Below, one piece after another: positions 41,527 through 51,121 of a stretch of DNA of 64,000 nt. The stretch's first letter is position 1; the number at the start of each line of letters is the position of its first letter. The DNA is from Brucella pseudintermedia. GTDB taxonomy: Bacteria; Pseudomonadota; Alphaproteobacteria; Rhizobiales; Rhizobiaceae. The notes beneath the pieces were generated by a model. It saw nothing but the letters and a program-made list of their open reading frames with translations. It ran no database searches and was not told where the DNA came from. A program made the position numbers and the translations under genes. The DNA is taken from NCBI RefSeq assembly GCF_042697365.1, contig NZ_CP137604.1. The stretch is one strand, 5' to 3'.

Positions 41527-43311
41527 ATGGCCAGAATGCGTGCAGTCGATGCAGCCGTGCTTGTGCTGGAAAGAGAAGGGATCAATTGTGCCTTCGGTGT
41601 ACCGGGCGCAGCGATCAATCCGTTTTATTCGGCGATGAAGGCGCGCGGCTCGATCCGCCACATACTGGCGCGTCATGTCGAAGGCGCTTCGCACATGGCC
41701 GAAGGCTACACCCGCGCCAAGCATGGCAATATTGGCTTGTGCATCGGCACCTCCGGCCCCGCCGGAACGGATATGATTACGGGTCTTTATTCGGCTTCCG
41801 CCGACTCGATCCCGATCCTCTGCATCACCGGGCAGGCCCCGCGCGCGCGTCTCGACAAGGAAGACTTTCAGGCGGTCGATATCGCCAAGATCGCGGCCCC
41901 GGTCACCAAGTGGGCGGTCACGGTCATGGAACCGGCATTGGTGCCTTATGTTTTCCAGAAGGCGTTCCACATCATGAAGTCGGGCCGTCCCGGTCCGGTC
42001 CTGATCGACCTGCCGATTGATGTGCAGCTTGCCGAAATCGAATTCGACATCGACACCTATCAGCCGATGGAAGCCTACAAGCCTGCTGCCACGCGGGCGC
42101 AGGCTGAAAAGGCGCTCGCCATGCTGAACGAGGCGGAGCGTCCGCTGATCGTCGCGGGCGGCGGCATCATCAATGCCGATGCATCCGATCTTCTGGTCGA
42201 ATTCGCTGAGATCACCGGCATTCCGGTCATCCCGACCCTGATGGGCTGGGGCGTCATCCCTGACGATCACCGCCTGATGGCTGGCATGTGCGGCCTCCAG
42301 ACCTCGCACCGCTATGGCAATGCCAATCTGCTGGCCTCCGATGTCGTGATCGGCATCGGCAACCGTTGGGCGAACCGTCATACGGGCAATGTCGACACCT
42401 ACCGGAAGGACCGCAAGTTCATCCATATCGACATCGAGCCGACGCAGATCGGCCGTGTCTTCGCGCCGGATTTCGGCATCGTCTCGGATGCGGGCAAGGC
42501 GCTGAAGCTGCTGCTCGATGTTGCCACCGAATGGAAGTCGGCAGGCAAGCTGCGCGACTGGTCGGGCTGGGCGAAGGAATGCCAGGAGCGCAAGCGCACC
42601 ATGCTGCGCAAGACACATTTCGACCAGACGCCGCTGAAGCCGCAGCGTGTCTATGAAGAGATGAACAAGGCGTTCGGCCGCGATACCTGCTATGTGACGA
42701 CCATCGGCCTCAGCCAGATTGCGGGCGCGCAGTTCCTGCATGTCTATCGTCCGCGCAACTGGATCAATTGCGGTCAGGCCGGTCCGCTTGGCTGGACGCT
42801 GCCTGCGGCGCTCGGTGTGCGTGCCGCCGATCCTGATCGCCCGATCGTGGCGCTTTCCGGCGACTATGATTTCCAGTTCCTGATCGAGGAACTGGCGGTC
42901 GGCGCACAGCACAAGCTGCCCTACATCCATGTGGTCGTGAACAATTCCTATCTCGGTCTCATCCGGCAGGCGCAGCGCGGCTTCAACATGGATTTCGAAG
43001 TGAGTCTCGCCTTCGACAACATCAATGCCGATGGCGATGCCGAAAAGGGTTACGGCGTCGATCATGTGGCGGTCGCGGAAGGTCTCGGCTGCAAGGCGAT
43101 TCGGGTCCGCAGCCCCAACCAGTTCGCCGAAAGTTTTGAACAGGCAAAAGCGCTGATGGCGGAGTATCAGGTGCCGGTTGTTCTGGAATTCATCCTCGAA
43201 CGCGTTACCAATATTTCCATGGGTGTCGACATCGATCAGGTTGTCGAATTCGAGGAACTGGCCGAACGCGGCGAAGATGCGCCGACTGCGATTGCGGCAT
43301 TGTTGGACTAA
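41527..43311 (+). CDS. gcl: Glyoxylate carboligase (tartronate-semialdehyde synthase)
   Basis: A 594-residue thiamine-diphosphate and FAD enzyme that joins two glyoxylates to tartronate semialdehyde and CO2. It begins MARMRAVDAAVLVLEREGIN; in LARHVEGASHMAEGYTRAKHG Val stands where most ThDP enzymes have a catalytic Glu, the hallmark of Gcl. Further segments are CIGTSGPAGTDMITGLY, the central VIVGIGNRWANRHTGNV-type motif, and the ThDP motif LSGDYDFQFLIEELA...NNSYLGLIRQAQR. AGGAGGGAG precedes the ATG. It is the first gene of gcl-hyi-glxR-gckA. Confidence 0.95.
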   Translation: MARMRAVDAAVLVLEREGINCAFGVPGAAINPFYSAMKARGSIRHILARHVEGASHMAEGYTRAKHGNIGLCIGTSGPAGTDMITGLYSASADSIPILCITGQAPRARLDKEDFQAVDIAKIAAPVTKWAVTVMEPALVPYVFQKAFHIMKSGRPGPVLIDLPIDVQLAEIEFDIDTYQPMEAYKPAATRAQAEKALAMLNEAERPLIVAGGGIINADASDLLVEFAEITGIPVIPTLMGWGVIPDDHRLMAGMCGLQTSHRYGNANLLASDVVIGIGNRWANRHTGNVDTYRKDRKFIHIDIEPTQIGRVFAPDFGIVSDAGKALKLLLDVATEWKSAGKLRDWSGWAKECQERKRTMLRKTHFDQTPLKPQRVYEEMNKAFGRDTCYVTTIGLSQIAGAQFLHVYRPRNWINCGQAGPLGWTLPAALGVRAADPDRPIVALSGDYDFQFLIEELAVGAQHKLPYIHVVVNNSYLGLIRQAQRGFNMDFEVSLAFDNINADGDAEKGYGVDHVAVAEGLGCKAIRVRSPNQFAESFEQAKALMAEYQVPVVLEFILERVTNISMGVDIDQVVEFEELAERGEDAPTAIAALLD

Positions 43312-43339
43312 CGTGAAGCCGATCTACTCCTTCGTTTCT

Positions 43340-43462
43340 CCCTCATCCTGAGGTGCGGAGCGTAGCGAAGCCTCGAAGGACGAGGGCAGGCGCGGTGCAT
43401 TTTCCCTCGCCCTTCGAGACGCCTCCCCCTCGACAAGCTCGGGAGGCTCCTCAGGATGAGGG
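43340..43462. repeat. 123-bp inverted repeat between gcl and hyi
   Basis: CCCTCATCCTGAGG at 43340-43353 is the exact complement of CCTCAGGATGAGGG at 43449-43462. Inside, a CTCGAAGGACGAGGG segment near 43372 complements CCCTCGCCCTTCGAG near 43400 with one mismatch. It is the form of intergenic mosaic or REP-like elements of Rhizobiales. It may slow or split the gcl-hyi transcript. Confidence 0.7.
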
Positions 43463-43550
43463 AAAAGAACAACGTTGAAGGCGATTCTAGGAAAACTGCG
43501 AAACGACTTTTTCCAGAATTGCGCAAATAGAGAATTACAAGGAGGCGGAA

Positions 43551-44345
43551 ATGCCGAGATTTGCAGCCAATCTCACCATGCTTTTCAACGAAGTGCCTTT
43601 CATGGACCGCTTCGCATTGGCAGCGAAGGCCGGGTTCACCGGGGTGGAATATCTCTTCCCCTATGAGTTCAACCGGCACGAGTTGAAAGCAGCACTTGCA
43701 AAACACAACCTGGCGCAGGTCCTGCACAATCTGCCCGCAGGCAATTGGGCGGGCGGCGAGCGCGGCATTGCGGTTCTGCCGGATCGTGTCGATGATTTCC
43801 GGCGCGGCGTGGCCGATGCCATCGATTACGCTACGACGCTCAACTGTTCGCAGGTCAACTGCCTTTCCGGCATTGCCCCGCAGGGCGTGGACCCGGATGT
43901 GCTGCGCGCCACTTTCGTCAGCAACCTGCGTCTGGCCGCAAAGGAGCTGGGGAAGCATGGCATTCGCCTGCTGATCGAGCCGATCAACCACTACGACATT
44001 CCGGGCTTCTATCTCAACACGGTGGAGCAGGCGGTTTCGATCATCGATGAAGTGGGCAGCAACAACCTGTTCATCCAGTATGACCTTTACCACCAGCAGC
44101 GCACACGCGGCGAGCTTGTCGCCACTTACGAACGCTACAAGCCGTTGATCGCCCATATCCAGCTTGCCGACAATCCGGGCCGCAACGAGCCGGGTACCGG
44201 CGAGATCAATTATCCGAACGTGTTCGAAGCGCTGAAAAACGCCGGATACAAGGGCTGGATCGGCTGCGAATACAAGCCAAAGACCACCACCGAGGAAGGT
44301 CTCAGCTGGTTCAAACACCATGAAGCCGAACGGCTGACTGCATAA
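43551..44345 (+). CDS. hyi: Hydroxypyruvate isomerase
   Basis: A 264-residue TIM-barrel isomerase converting hydroxypyruvate to tartronate semialdehyde. It starts MPRFAANLTMLFNEVPFMDR, with GFTGVEYLFPYEF, LLIEPINHYDIPGF (metal Glu), QYDLYHQQRTRGEL (Asp, His) and HIQLADNPGRNEPGTGEINY. GGAGGCGGAA precedes the ATG at 43551. It follows the inverted repeat downstream of gcl and precedes glxR by 22 bases. Confidence 0.94.
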   Translation: MPRFAANLTMLFNEVPFMDRFALAAKAGFTGVEYLFPYEFNRHELKAALAKHNLAQVLHNLPAGNWAGGERGIAVLPDRVDDFRRGVADAIDYATTLNCSQVNCLSGIAPQGVDPDVLRATFVSNLRLAAKELGKHGIRLLIEPINHYDIPGFYLNTVEQAVSIIDEVGSNNLFIQYDLYHQQRTRGELVATYERYKPLIAHIQLADNPGRNEPGTGEINYPNVFEALKNAGYKGWIGCEYKPKTTTEEGLSWFKHHEAERLTA

Positions 44346-44367
44346 TTTTGATTAGGGAGTAAACGAC

Positions 44368-45252
44368 ATGGCCAAGATAGGCTTCATCGGACTGGGGATC
44401 ATGGGCACGCCGATGGCGCGCCATTTGCAGGATGCCGGACATCAGATCTTCACTTCGCGGTTCAATCCTCCGCCGCGTCAGGAACTGATCGATAACGGTC
44501 TGCAAATTGTGGAGACGCCGAAGGCCGTTGCCGAGGAATGCGACACGGTTATTCTCATGCTTCCCGATACGCCGCAGGTGGCCGAAGTCATCTTCGGTGA
44601 GGGCGGCGCCATTGGCGGTCTTGGCCAGGGCAAGCTGCTCATCGACATGAGCTCGATTTCGCCCATCGAAACGAAGGAATTTGCAAAAAAAGTCCGCGCC
44701 ACCGGTGCGGAATATATCGATGCGCCGGTTTCGGGCGGTGAGGTCGGCGCGAAGAACGCAAGCCTCTCCATCATGGCGGGCGGTTCGCAGGAATCCTTCG
44801 ACCGTGCGCTACCGCTCCTGAAGCTCATGGGCAAAAACATCACCCTCGTCGGCGATTGCGGCGACGGCCAGACCACCAAGGTTGCAAACCAGATCATCGT
44901 CGCACTCAATATTGAGGCGGTTGCCGAAGCGCTGGTTTTTGCTTCCAAGGCCGGTGCCGACCCGGCAAAGGTGCGCGAAGCGCTGATGGGCGGCTTTGCA
45001 TCGTCCCGCATTCTGGAAGTCCATGGCGAACGCATGATCAAGCGTACTTTCGATCCGGGCTTCCGCATTTCGCTGCACCAGAAGGACTTGAACCTCGCGC
45101 TGCAAGGCGCAAAGGCGCTCGGCGTTTCGCTGCCGAACACGGCCACGGCACAGGAACTGTTCAATTCCTGCGCGGCGCATGGCGATGACGGTCTCGACCA
45201 TTCGGGTCTGGTGCGTGCGCTGGAGAGGATGGCGAACCACGACGTAGCCTGA
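44368..45252 (+). CDS. glxR: 2-hydroxy-3-oxopropionate (tartronate semialdehyde) reductase
   Basis: A 294-residue beta-hydroxyacid dehydrogenase reducing tartronate semialdehyde to D-glycerate with NAD(P)H. Features: KIGFIGLGIMGTPMARHLQD (Rossmann plus family signature), DAPVSGGEVGAKNASLSIMAGG (substrate loop), catalytic Lys in GDGQTTKVANQIIVALN, and HQKDLNLAL. The gene follows hyi and precedes the glycerate kinase, completing conversion of glyoxylate to 2-phosphoglycerate. Confidence 0.95.
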   Translation: MAKIGFIGLGIMGTPMARHLQDAGHQIFTSRFNPPPRQELIDNGLQIVETPKAVAEECDTVILMLPDTPQVAEVIFGEGGAIGGLGQGKLLIDMSSISPIETKEFAKKVRATGAEYIDAPVSGGEVGAKNASLSIMAGGSQESFDRALPLLKLMGKNITLVGDCGDGQTTKVANQIIVALNIEAVAEALVFASKAGADPAKVREALMGGFASSRILEVHGERMIKRTFDPGFRISLHQKDLNLALQGAKALGVSLPNTATAQELFNSCAAHGDDGLDHSGLVRALERMANHDVA

Positions 45253-45379
45253 CGTCCCAGGCGAACTCTCTGGAGGGAGAGGGCGGAGCTGGCTGCTTGG
45301 AGGAGGTGGCCGGCTCCATTGATTTTAGATCTCGGGCGGGGAATAGTGCCGCCGTTAACACGCCAGCATCGGGAAACTC

Positions 45380-46666
45380 ATGTCTGCCATCACCGATCCC
45401 AAGAAGTTTCTGACCAGCCTGTTCGATGCTGCGGTTGCGGCTGCCGATCCTGAACTGGTGATCCGCGCCAATCTTCCGGCCAAGCCGAAAGGGCGCACGA
45501 TCGTCATCGGCGCGGGCAAGGGATCGGCGCAGATGGCGGCCGCTTTCGAGCGGGCGTGGGCCGAAAAATATGACGCTCCATTGGAGGGCGTGGTGGTGAC
45601 ACGTTATGGCTATGGCGCGCCCTGCGAACGCATCGAGATCATCGAGGCGGCGCATCCGGTTCCCGATGAGGCGGGGCTTCAGGCCACGAAGCGGCTGTTC
45701 GACGCCGTGTCGAATCTGACCGAAGATGACCTCGTGGTGGCGCTCATCTCCGGTGGCGGGTCCGCCCTTTTGCCGTCGCCCCCTGACGGGCTGACGCTGG
45801 ACGACGAAATCACCGTCAACAAGGCATTGCTTGCCTCCGGCGCGCCGATTTCGGCAATGAATGCTGTTCGCAAGCACCTGTCCACCATCAAGGGCGGCAG
45901 GCTCGCCGCCGCCGCGCATCCGGCAACGGTGTTCTCGCTCGTTGTCTCGGATATTCCGGGCGACAATCCCGCCTTCGTGGCTTCCGGCCCCACCGTTCCG
46001 GACTCCACCAGCCGCGACGAGGCTTTGAAAATCATCGAACGCTACCGGCTCGAATTGCCAGAGGCAGCACTTGCCCATATCAGGAGCGAAGCCGCCCACG
46101 CGCCGAAGCCGGATGACAAGGTTTTCGCCCGAAACGAGGTACGCGTGATTGCATCCGCCGCCGTTTCGCTGGAAGCGGCGGTGAAGGAAGCTGCGCGTCA
46201 CGGCGTCGAAGCGGTGATCCTGTCCGATGCGATGGAAGGTGAGGCGCGGGAAGTGGCGCATGTTCATGCGGCGATTGCCCGCGAAGTGGCTGACCGTGAC
46301 CGCCCGTTCAAGAAACCCGTGGTCATTCTGTCGGGCGGCGAAACCACCGTCACCATTCGTGGGAAAGGTGGCAAGGGCGGACGCAACAGCGAGTTCCTGC
46401 TGTCCTTCGCCCTCGATATCGATGGCTATGACAATATCCACGCGCTTGCCGCCGACACGGATGGCATTGACGGCTCGGAAGACAATGCCGGAGCCTTTGC
46501 CGATGGTTCCACGGTTTCGCGCCTGCAAAAAGCGGGCGAGGACGGCGCGGCGCGTCTTGCCAAAAACGATGCATGGACGGCATTCGACGCCATCGGCGAT
46601 CTGTTCGTGCCGGGGCCAACCGGCACGAATGTCAATGATTTGCGCGCTATTTTGATAACGGACTAG
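45380..46666 (+). CDS. gckA: Glycerate 2-kinase (MOFRL family)
   Basis: A 428-residue enzyme phosphorylating D-glycerate to 2-phosphoglycerate; family members are often mis-labelled hydroxypyruvate reductase (TtuD). N-terminal DUF4147 domain: IVIGAGKGSAQMAAAFERAW, HPVPDEAGLQATKRL, LISGGGSALLPSPPDG, MNAVRKHLSTIKGG, VSDIPGDNP. C-terminal MOFRL domain: ILSGGETTVTIRGKGGKGGRNSEFLL, LAADTDGIDGSEDNAGAFAD. It starts at ATG 45380, 127 bases after glxR. Its last 20 bases overlap the convergent ccoS gene. Confidence 0.92.
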   Translation: MSAITDPKKFLTSLFDAAVAAADPELVIRANLPAKPKGRTIVIGAGKGSAQMAAAFERAWAEKYDAPLEGVVVTRYGYGAPCERIEIIEAAHPVPDEAGLQATKRLFDAVSNLTEDDLVVALISGGGSALLPSPPDGLTLDDEITVNKALLASGAPISAMNAVRKHLSTIKGGRLAAAAHPATVFSLVVSDIPGDNPAFVASGPTVPDSTSRDEALKIIERYRLELPEAALAHIRSEAAHAPKPDDKVFARNEVRVIASAAVSLEAAVKEAARHGVEAVILSDAMEGEAREVAHVHAAIAREVADRDRPFKKPVVILSGGETTVTIRGKGGKGGRNSEFLLSFALDIDGYDNIHALAADTDGIDGSEDNAGAFADGSTVSRLQKAGEDGAARLAKNDAWTAFDAIGDLFVPGPTGTNVNDLRAILITD

Positions 46667-46805
46667 TTTCGTCGTCGAGCAGGATGCGGTTTGCCGCGCC
46701 GTCGAGATCCTCATACTGGCCGTTTTTCAACGACCAGAGAAAGGCGACAAGACCGAGCAGGCCCAGAAACAGCGCAATGGGAATGAGAAAGATAAGTCCG
46801 CTCAT
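46647..46805 (-). CDS. ccoS: cbb3-type cytochrome oxidase assembly protein CcoS
   Basis: A 52-residue membrane protein. It starts MSGLIFLIPIALFLGLLGLV, continues AFLWSLKNGQYEDLDGAANR and ends ILLDDETSPLSK. One membrane helix and the conserved W-x-x-x-x-GQYEDLDG-x-x-x-RIL-x-DD pattern identify CcoS, needed to insert heme and copper into the cbb3 catalytic subunit. Its ATG overlaps the ccoI stop (ATGA), making it the last gene of ccoGHIS. Its 3' end overlaps gckA convergently. Confidence 0.92.
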   Translation of the reverse strand: MSGLIFLIPIALFLGLLGLVAFLWSLKNGQYEDLDGAANRILLDDETSPLSK

Positions 46806-49060
46806 TTGTGCGCTTCCTTGATGGCGGCAACAGGCGCGATGGCTTTCTGCGTCTGTTGCTTTTGTTTTCCGGCCCGCAACCGCAATGCGTTGCTGACGAC
46901 CACGATGGACGACAGCGACATGGAAAGCGCTGCCACCAGCGGGGTGACATAGCCGAAAATCGCAATCGGCACGGCGATGATATTATAGCCGATGGAAAGC
47001 GCAAAATTCTGGCTGATGAGCTTGCCCGCTTCCTTCGATACGGCAAAGGCGAGCGGCACTGCCGACAGGCTTTCGCGCAGGAAGACGAAATCGGCTGCAT
47101 TGCGGCCAATGTCGGCTGCGGTTGCAGGGGCCATGGAAACATGGGCCGCGACGAGCGCGGGCGCATCGTTGAGGCCGTCGCCGACCATCAGCACCTTGCT
47201 TCCTTCCGCCGACAGTTTCTGCACCAGTTCCGACTTGTCGGCGGGCAGCACTTCGGCCTTGAAATTGTCGACGCCGAGATAACCTGCAAGCCTCTCGACG
47301 GCAGGCCGCTTGTCACCGGAAATGATGCGAAGCTTCAGCCCGCTGCGCTTGAGTGTGGCAATGGCTCCGGCAGCGTCTTCGCGCGGCTGATCCTCAAAGC
47401 GGAAGGTCTGGACCAGCTTGCCATCAATGGAAAGACAGGTCTCGGGGCCGTCGGCATGGGGCAGGGCGGCGCTGTTATCTGCCCAGTCACGCTTGCCCAG
47501 CCGATAGACGGCACCGTTCAGCTCGGCTTCGATACCGGCGCCCGGCACTTCCTCGATACGGGTGAAGGCGGTCATCGGCTTTGCGCCGGAGAACAGCGCC
47601 AGCGCTCGCGATAGGGGATGGCGCGAATAAAGCGACAGTTCGGCGGCGATTTCCAGAGTGTGGGGATTGATGGCATCGGCATCGATCAGCCGCGGCTGAC
47701 CGAGCGTCAACGTGCCGGTCTTGTCGAAAATGGCGGTGTCGACTTCGGCCATCCGCTCCATGGCGGAGCCGTCCTTGATCATGATGCCGTTTTCAAACAG
47801 GCGGCGCGCCGCAACCACCTGAACGATCGGCACTGCAAGGGCAAGCGCACAGGGACAGGTGATGATGAGGGTGCAGATCGCGATATAGATTGAGCGATAC
47901 CAGTCGCCGCCGGTGTAGAACATCCAGCCGACAAAGGCCGCGAAAGCGATGGTATGGACCATCGGCACATAGAGTTCGGAAGCGCGGTCGGCAAGGCGAC
48001 GGTAGTAGGCGCGCCCGCCTTCCGCCACATCCATCAGCCGCACCATTTCAGCGAGGAAGGAATCCTTTGCTTCCGCCGTCGCGCGAATGACGAGCGGCGT
48101 GGAAAGGTTGAGTGTACCGGCGCGAATATCCGAGCCGGGGCCGACCGGAACCGCATCGCTTTCACCCGATGCAATGGCGCAATCGAGTTCCGAACGGCCT
48201 TCTTCCACCTTGGCATCGACCGGAACCCGCTCGCCAGCCGCAAGGATGATGCGCATTCCGGGCCGGATTTCGTTGACCGGCAGGTAATTGCGTTCGTCAT
48301 TTTCGCCGATCACCACCGCGCCGCGCGAGCCCAGTTGCGCCAGACTGCGCACGGCGGAACGGGCGCGGGCGCGCATCATGTAGTCGAGCGTGCGGCCGAT
48401 CAGCAGGAAGAACAGCAACGTCACCGATGCATCGAAGTAGGCGTGCTGGCCGTGATGCAGGGTTTCATAAACGCTCATGCCGAAGGCAAGCGTGATGGCG
48501 AGCGCAATCGGCACATCCATGTTGACGCGCCGCGTGCGCAGCGCATTCCACGCGGAAACATAGAAGATGCGGCCCGAATAGATCAGTGTCGGCAGGGCGA
48601 TAAGGCCGGAAATCCAGTGGAACATGTCGCGGGTCGCGGCATCCGCGCCCGACCAGACCGCAACGGACAAGAGCATCACATTGCTGGAAGCGAAGGCCGC
48701 GACGCCAAGCGCGATCAGAAGCCGCGTGAAGGTCGGGTCTTTCTCCTGCGCCATGTCGAAGATATGCGCTTCGTAACCCAGCCTGCGCAACGGATCGACC
48801 ACATCGGGCGGCGTTTCGCCATCCTTCCAGCGCACGGTAACGCGGCGCGCCGTCAGGTTGACGCGGACATAGGCAACGCCCGAAATCTTGCCGAGCGTCT
48901 CCTCGATATTCTTGATGCACAACCCGCAGTGAACGCCGGGAACCGACAGGTCGAGCTGGCGCAGACCATCGCCGAGCGCACGGCTTGCGACCTGCATTTC
49001 ATCTGTCGAAACGGCCTGAATGACGGTCGCAGCTCGCGCATTCTCGACGCAGCAGCTCAT
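46802..49060 (-). CDS. ccoI: Copper-transporting P-type ATPase for cbb3 assembly (CcoI/FixI)
   Basis: A 752-residue heavy-metal ATPase supplying copper to CcoN. An N-terminal metal domain has VPGVHCGLCIKNIEE (Cys pair), and an extra CC lies in MSCCVE. Helix region: CPC in TLIITCPCALALAVPIVQ. Catalytic loops: actuator SGESDAVPVG, phosphorylation DKTGTLTLGQP, and the hinge GDGLNDAPAL. It lies between ccoH and ccoS with 4-base overlaps on both sides, so translation is coupled. Confidence 0.95.
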   Translation of the reverse strand: MSCCVENARAATVIQAVSTDEMQVASRALGDGLRQLDLSVPGVHCGLCIKNIEETLGKISGVAYVRVNLTARRVTVRWKDGETPPDVVDPLRRLGYEAHIFDMAQEKDPTFTRLLIALGVAAFASSNVMLLSVAVWSGADAATRDMFHWISGLIALPTLIYSGRIFYVSAWNALRTRRVNMDVPIALAITLAFGMSVYETLHHGQHAYFDASVTLLFFLLIGRTLDYMMRARARSAVRSLAQLGSRGAVVIGENDERNYLPVNEIRPGMRIILAAGERVPVDAKVEEGRSELDCAIASGESDAVPVGPGSDIRAGTLNLSTPLVIRATAEAKDSFLAEMVRLMDVAEGGRAYYRRLADRASELYVPMVHTIAFAAFVGWMFYTGGDWYRSIYIAICTLIITCPCALALAVPIVQVVAARRLFENGIMIKDGSAMERMAEVDTAIFDKTGTLTLGQPRLIDADAINPHTLEIAAELSLYSRHPLSRALALFSGAKPMTAFTRIEEVPGAGIEAELNGAVYRLGKRDWADNSAALPHADGPETCLSIDGKLVQTFRFEDQPREDAAGAIATLKRSGLKLRIISGDKRPAVERLAGYLGVDNFKAEVLPADKSELVQKLSAEGSKVLMVGDGLNDAPALVAAHVSMAPATAADIGRNAADFVFLRESLSAVPLAFAVSKEAGKLISQNFALSIGYNIIAVPIAIFGYVTPLVAALSMSLSSIVVVSNALRLRAGKQKQQTQKAIAPVAAIKEAHK

Positions 49061-49554
49061 AGTATCCTCCCATCCTTCACCAGAACGCGGATGATATGGC
49101 GATAAGGGTCTTCAAGACCGGCATCGGCATTCACTTCCATGATCCACGCGCCTTCGCCAAGTTCCAGCGGCGCGGTCAGCACGCCGGGCTCGCGAACGCT
49201 GAGCGCGGCCTTGGTATCGTGCTCATCACCGACCGGGCGTTTGAATTCCACGGTGCCGCCGGTCATGGCGACCGCCTTTCCTTCATGGTCCGCAAGCCGC
49301 CAGGTAAAGACGCCGTTTTCATAAGAAGGCTTCGATTGCCAGTTGAGCGCGGCCTGTTCCTTGCCGGTTTCAGCCTTCTCATTGAATTCCTGGCTGGCGA
49401 CATAGGTGTTCTGCACGACCAGCCCGCTCCAGCTACGGATGGCATTGTAGGCCATGGTCAGGTTGACGGCGATGATGACACCGAAGAAGGCAACCATGAT
49501 GCCCAGCATGTGCCAGCCGGTAAACGTGCCTGCGGTTTTCGACTTGATCGACAT
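49057..49554 (-). CDS. ccoH: cbb3 oxidase assembly protein CcoH (FixH family)
   Basis: A 165-residue protein with one N-terminal membrane helix (GTFTGWHMLGIMVAFFGVII) followed by a periplasmic part. The signature TGWHMLG and MAYNAIRSWSGLVVQNTYVAS-type region, where the Tyr follows the helix, are typical of FixH/CcoH. It assists stable assembly of the oxidase. ATG 49554 coincides with the ccoG stop region. Confidence 0.92.
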   Translation of the reverse strand: MSIKSKTAGTFTGWHMLGIMVAFFGVIIAVNLTMAYNAIRSWSGLVVQNTYVASQEFNEKAETGKEQAALNWQSKPSYENGVFTWRLADHEGKAVAMTGGTVEFKRPVGDEHDTKAALSVREPGVLTAPLELGEGAWIMEVNADAGLEDPYRHIIRVLVKDGRIL

Positions 49555-51104
49555 TATCTGCCCTCCGGCGCTATGAAAGTTGCCTTGTAGCGTGCATGTT
49601 CCGCGCCGCCCGCGTCCCGCACTTCGATTTCATAGTCGTGGCGATGTTCGGTAATCGCATCATGCGGCATGGTGACGAACACGCGCAATGTCTTCAGACG
49701 GTCCGGCTCCACCGGCACGTTGTAATTGCCGTCAGCATCCGCCGTTTCATCCTGAACGGTCAGCGTTGCCCCCGGCAGTCCTTCGATGGAAAGACGGAAG
49801 GTGCGCGGCGTCGGGATCATGTTGAGCAGCTTGACCGTATAGCCGTTGCGGATCGATCCGTCCGACAGAAGCACATATTGCGGATTGCGGTCATGCAGCA
49901 CGTTGATGCCGATACGCTGGCGCGTCGACAGCGAGATGACGAGCGTCAGGCCGATCAGCGCCCATATGGCGAAGTAGAACATGCTGCGCGGGCGCAGCAC
50001 CTTCCTCCACGACAGGTTCTGCACCTTGTCCGAAAAGCTGTTCGGCGCCTTGTAGACCCGGGCGGGATCAATGGGCGCCGTGCCGTTATTGGTCGCCAGC
50101 GCCATGTTTGCATTGTAATCGGCAAGCGTTGCATAGGAGATGAGGCCGCGCGGCTTGTCGATCTTGTCCATCACCGTATTGCAGGCGTCGATGCACAGCG
50201 CGCAGGTGATGCATTCAAGCTGCTGGCCGTCGCGAATGTCGATACCCATCGGGCAGGCGGCGACACAGGCATTGCAATCCACGCAATCGCCGACGGTTTC
50301 GCCAGCGGCAATCGCCTTCTTAGAATGGCGCGAGCGCGGCTCGCCGCGCCAGTCATTATAGGTGACGGTCAGCGAATTTTCATCCAGCATCGCGGCCTGA
50401 ATGCGCGGCCACGGGCACATATAGGTGCAGACCTGCTCGCGCATCAGCCCGCCGAAAACATAGGTGGTGGCGGTGAGGATGGCGACAGTGAAATAGGCGA
50501 CGGGCGCTGCCTGCCCGGTCACGAAATCCATGAGCAGTTGCGGGGCGTCGGCGAAATAGAAAATCCATGCGCCGCCTGTCAGCACGCCGATCAGCAACCA
50601 GATGAAGTGTTTCGTCACGCGCTTCCAGAGCTTGTCGAAGGACCATGGCGCCTTGTCGAGCTTCATGCGCGCATTGCGGTCACCTTCGATGGCGCGCTCG
50701 ACGACGAGATAAAGATCGACCCAGACGGTTTGCGGGCAGGTATAGCCGCACCAGGCGCGGCCCGCGACGGAGGTTATGAGAAACAGGCCAAGGCCCGCCA
50801 TGATGAGCAGGCCGGCGACGTAGTAGAATTCCTGCGGCCAGATTTCGATGAAGAAGAAATAGAAGCGGCGATTGGCAAGATCGATCAGCACCGCCTGATC
50901 CGGCGCATAGGGGCCGCGATCCCAGGGCAGCCATGGCGTCAGATAGTAGATGCCGAGCGTAATGAGCATGACAATCCACTTGAAGCGCCGGAACTCGCCC
51001 TGAACGCGCTTCGGAAACACTTTCACCCGCGCAGCGTAGAGCGACTGCCGGGTCTTGGGGGAATTGACTGCCTGAACGTCAATGCGTTCGACATCGTCTG
51101 ACAT
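49554..51104 (-). CDS. ccoG: cbb3 oxidase accessory iron-sulfur protein CcoG (FixG/RdxA)
   Basis: A 516-residue membrane protein with about five helices and a ferredoxin-like domain. It carries AWCGYTCPQTVWVDL (early Cys pair), REQVCTYMCPWPRIQ, then two 4Fe-4S motifs CVDCNACVAACPMGID and CITCALCIDACNTVMD. The C-terminal part is an IgG-like periplasmic domain. CcoG is thought to reduce copper for oxidase assembly. ATG 51104 follows AAAGGAG; the longer reading to 51137 runs into the upstream inverted repeat. Confidence 0.94.
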   Translation of the reverse strand: MSDDVERIDVQAVNSPKTRQSLYAARVKVFPKRVQGEFRRFKWIVMLITLGIYYLTPWLPWDRGPYAPDQAVLIDLANRRFYFFFIEIWPQEFYYVAGLLIMAGLGLFLITSVAGRAWCGYTCPQTVWVDLYLVVERAIEGDRNARMKLDKAPWSFDKLWKRVTKHFIWLLIGVLTGGAWIFYFADAPQLLMDFVTGQAAPVAYFTVAILTATTYVFGGLMREQVCTYMCPWPRIQAAMLDENSLTVTYNDWRGEPRSRHSKKAIAAGETVGDCVDCNACVAACPMGIDIRDGQQLECITCALCIDACNTVMDKIDKPRGLISYATLADYNANMALATNNGTAPIDPARVYKAPNSFSDKVQNLSWRKVLRPRSMFYFAIWALIGLTLVISLSTRQRIGINVLHDRNPQYVLLSDGSIRNGYTVKLLNMIPTPRTFRLSIEGLPGATLTVQDETADADGNYNVPVEPDRLKTLRVFVTMPHDAITEHRHDYEIEVRDAGGAEHARYKATFIAPEGR

Positions 51105-51121
51105 TTTTCGCTCCTTTGGAG

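Noticed and set aside
41230..43065. 611-codon minus-strand frame over gcl
   Set aside because: It is a shadow of gcl and begins inside the divergent iclR promoter region on the wrong strand.
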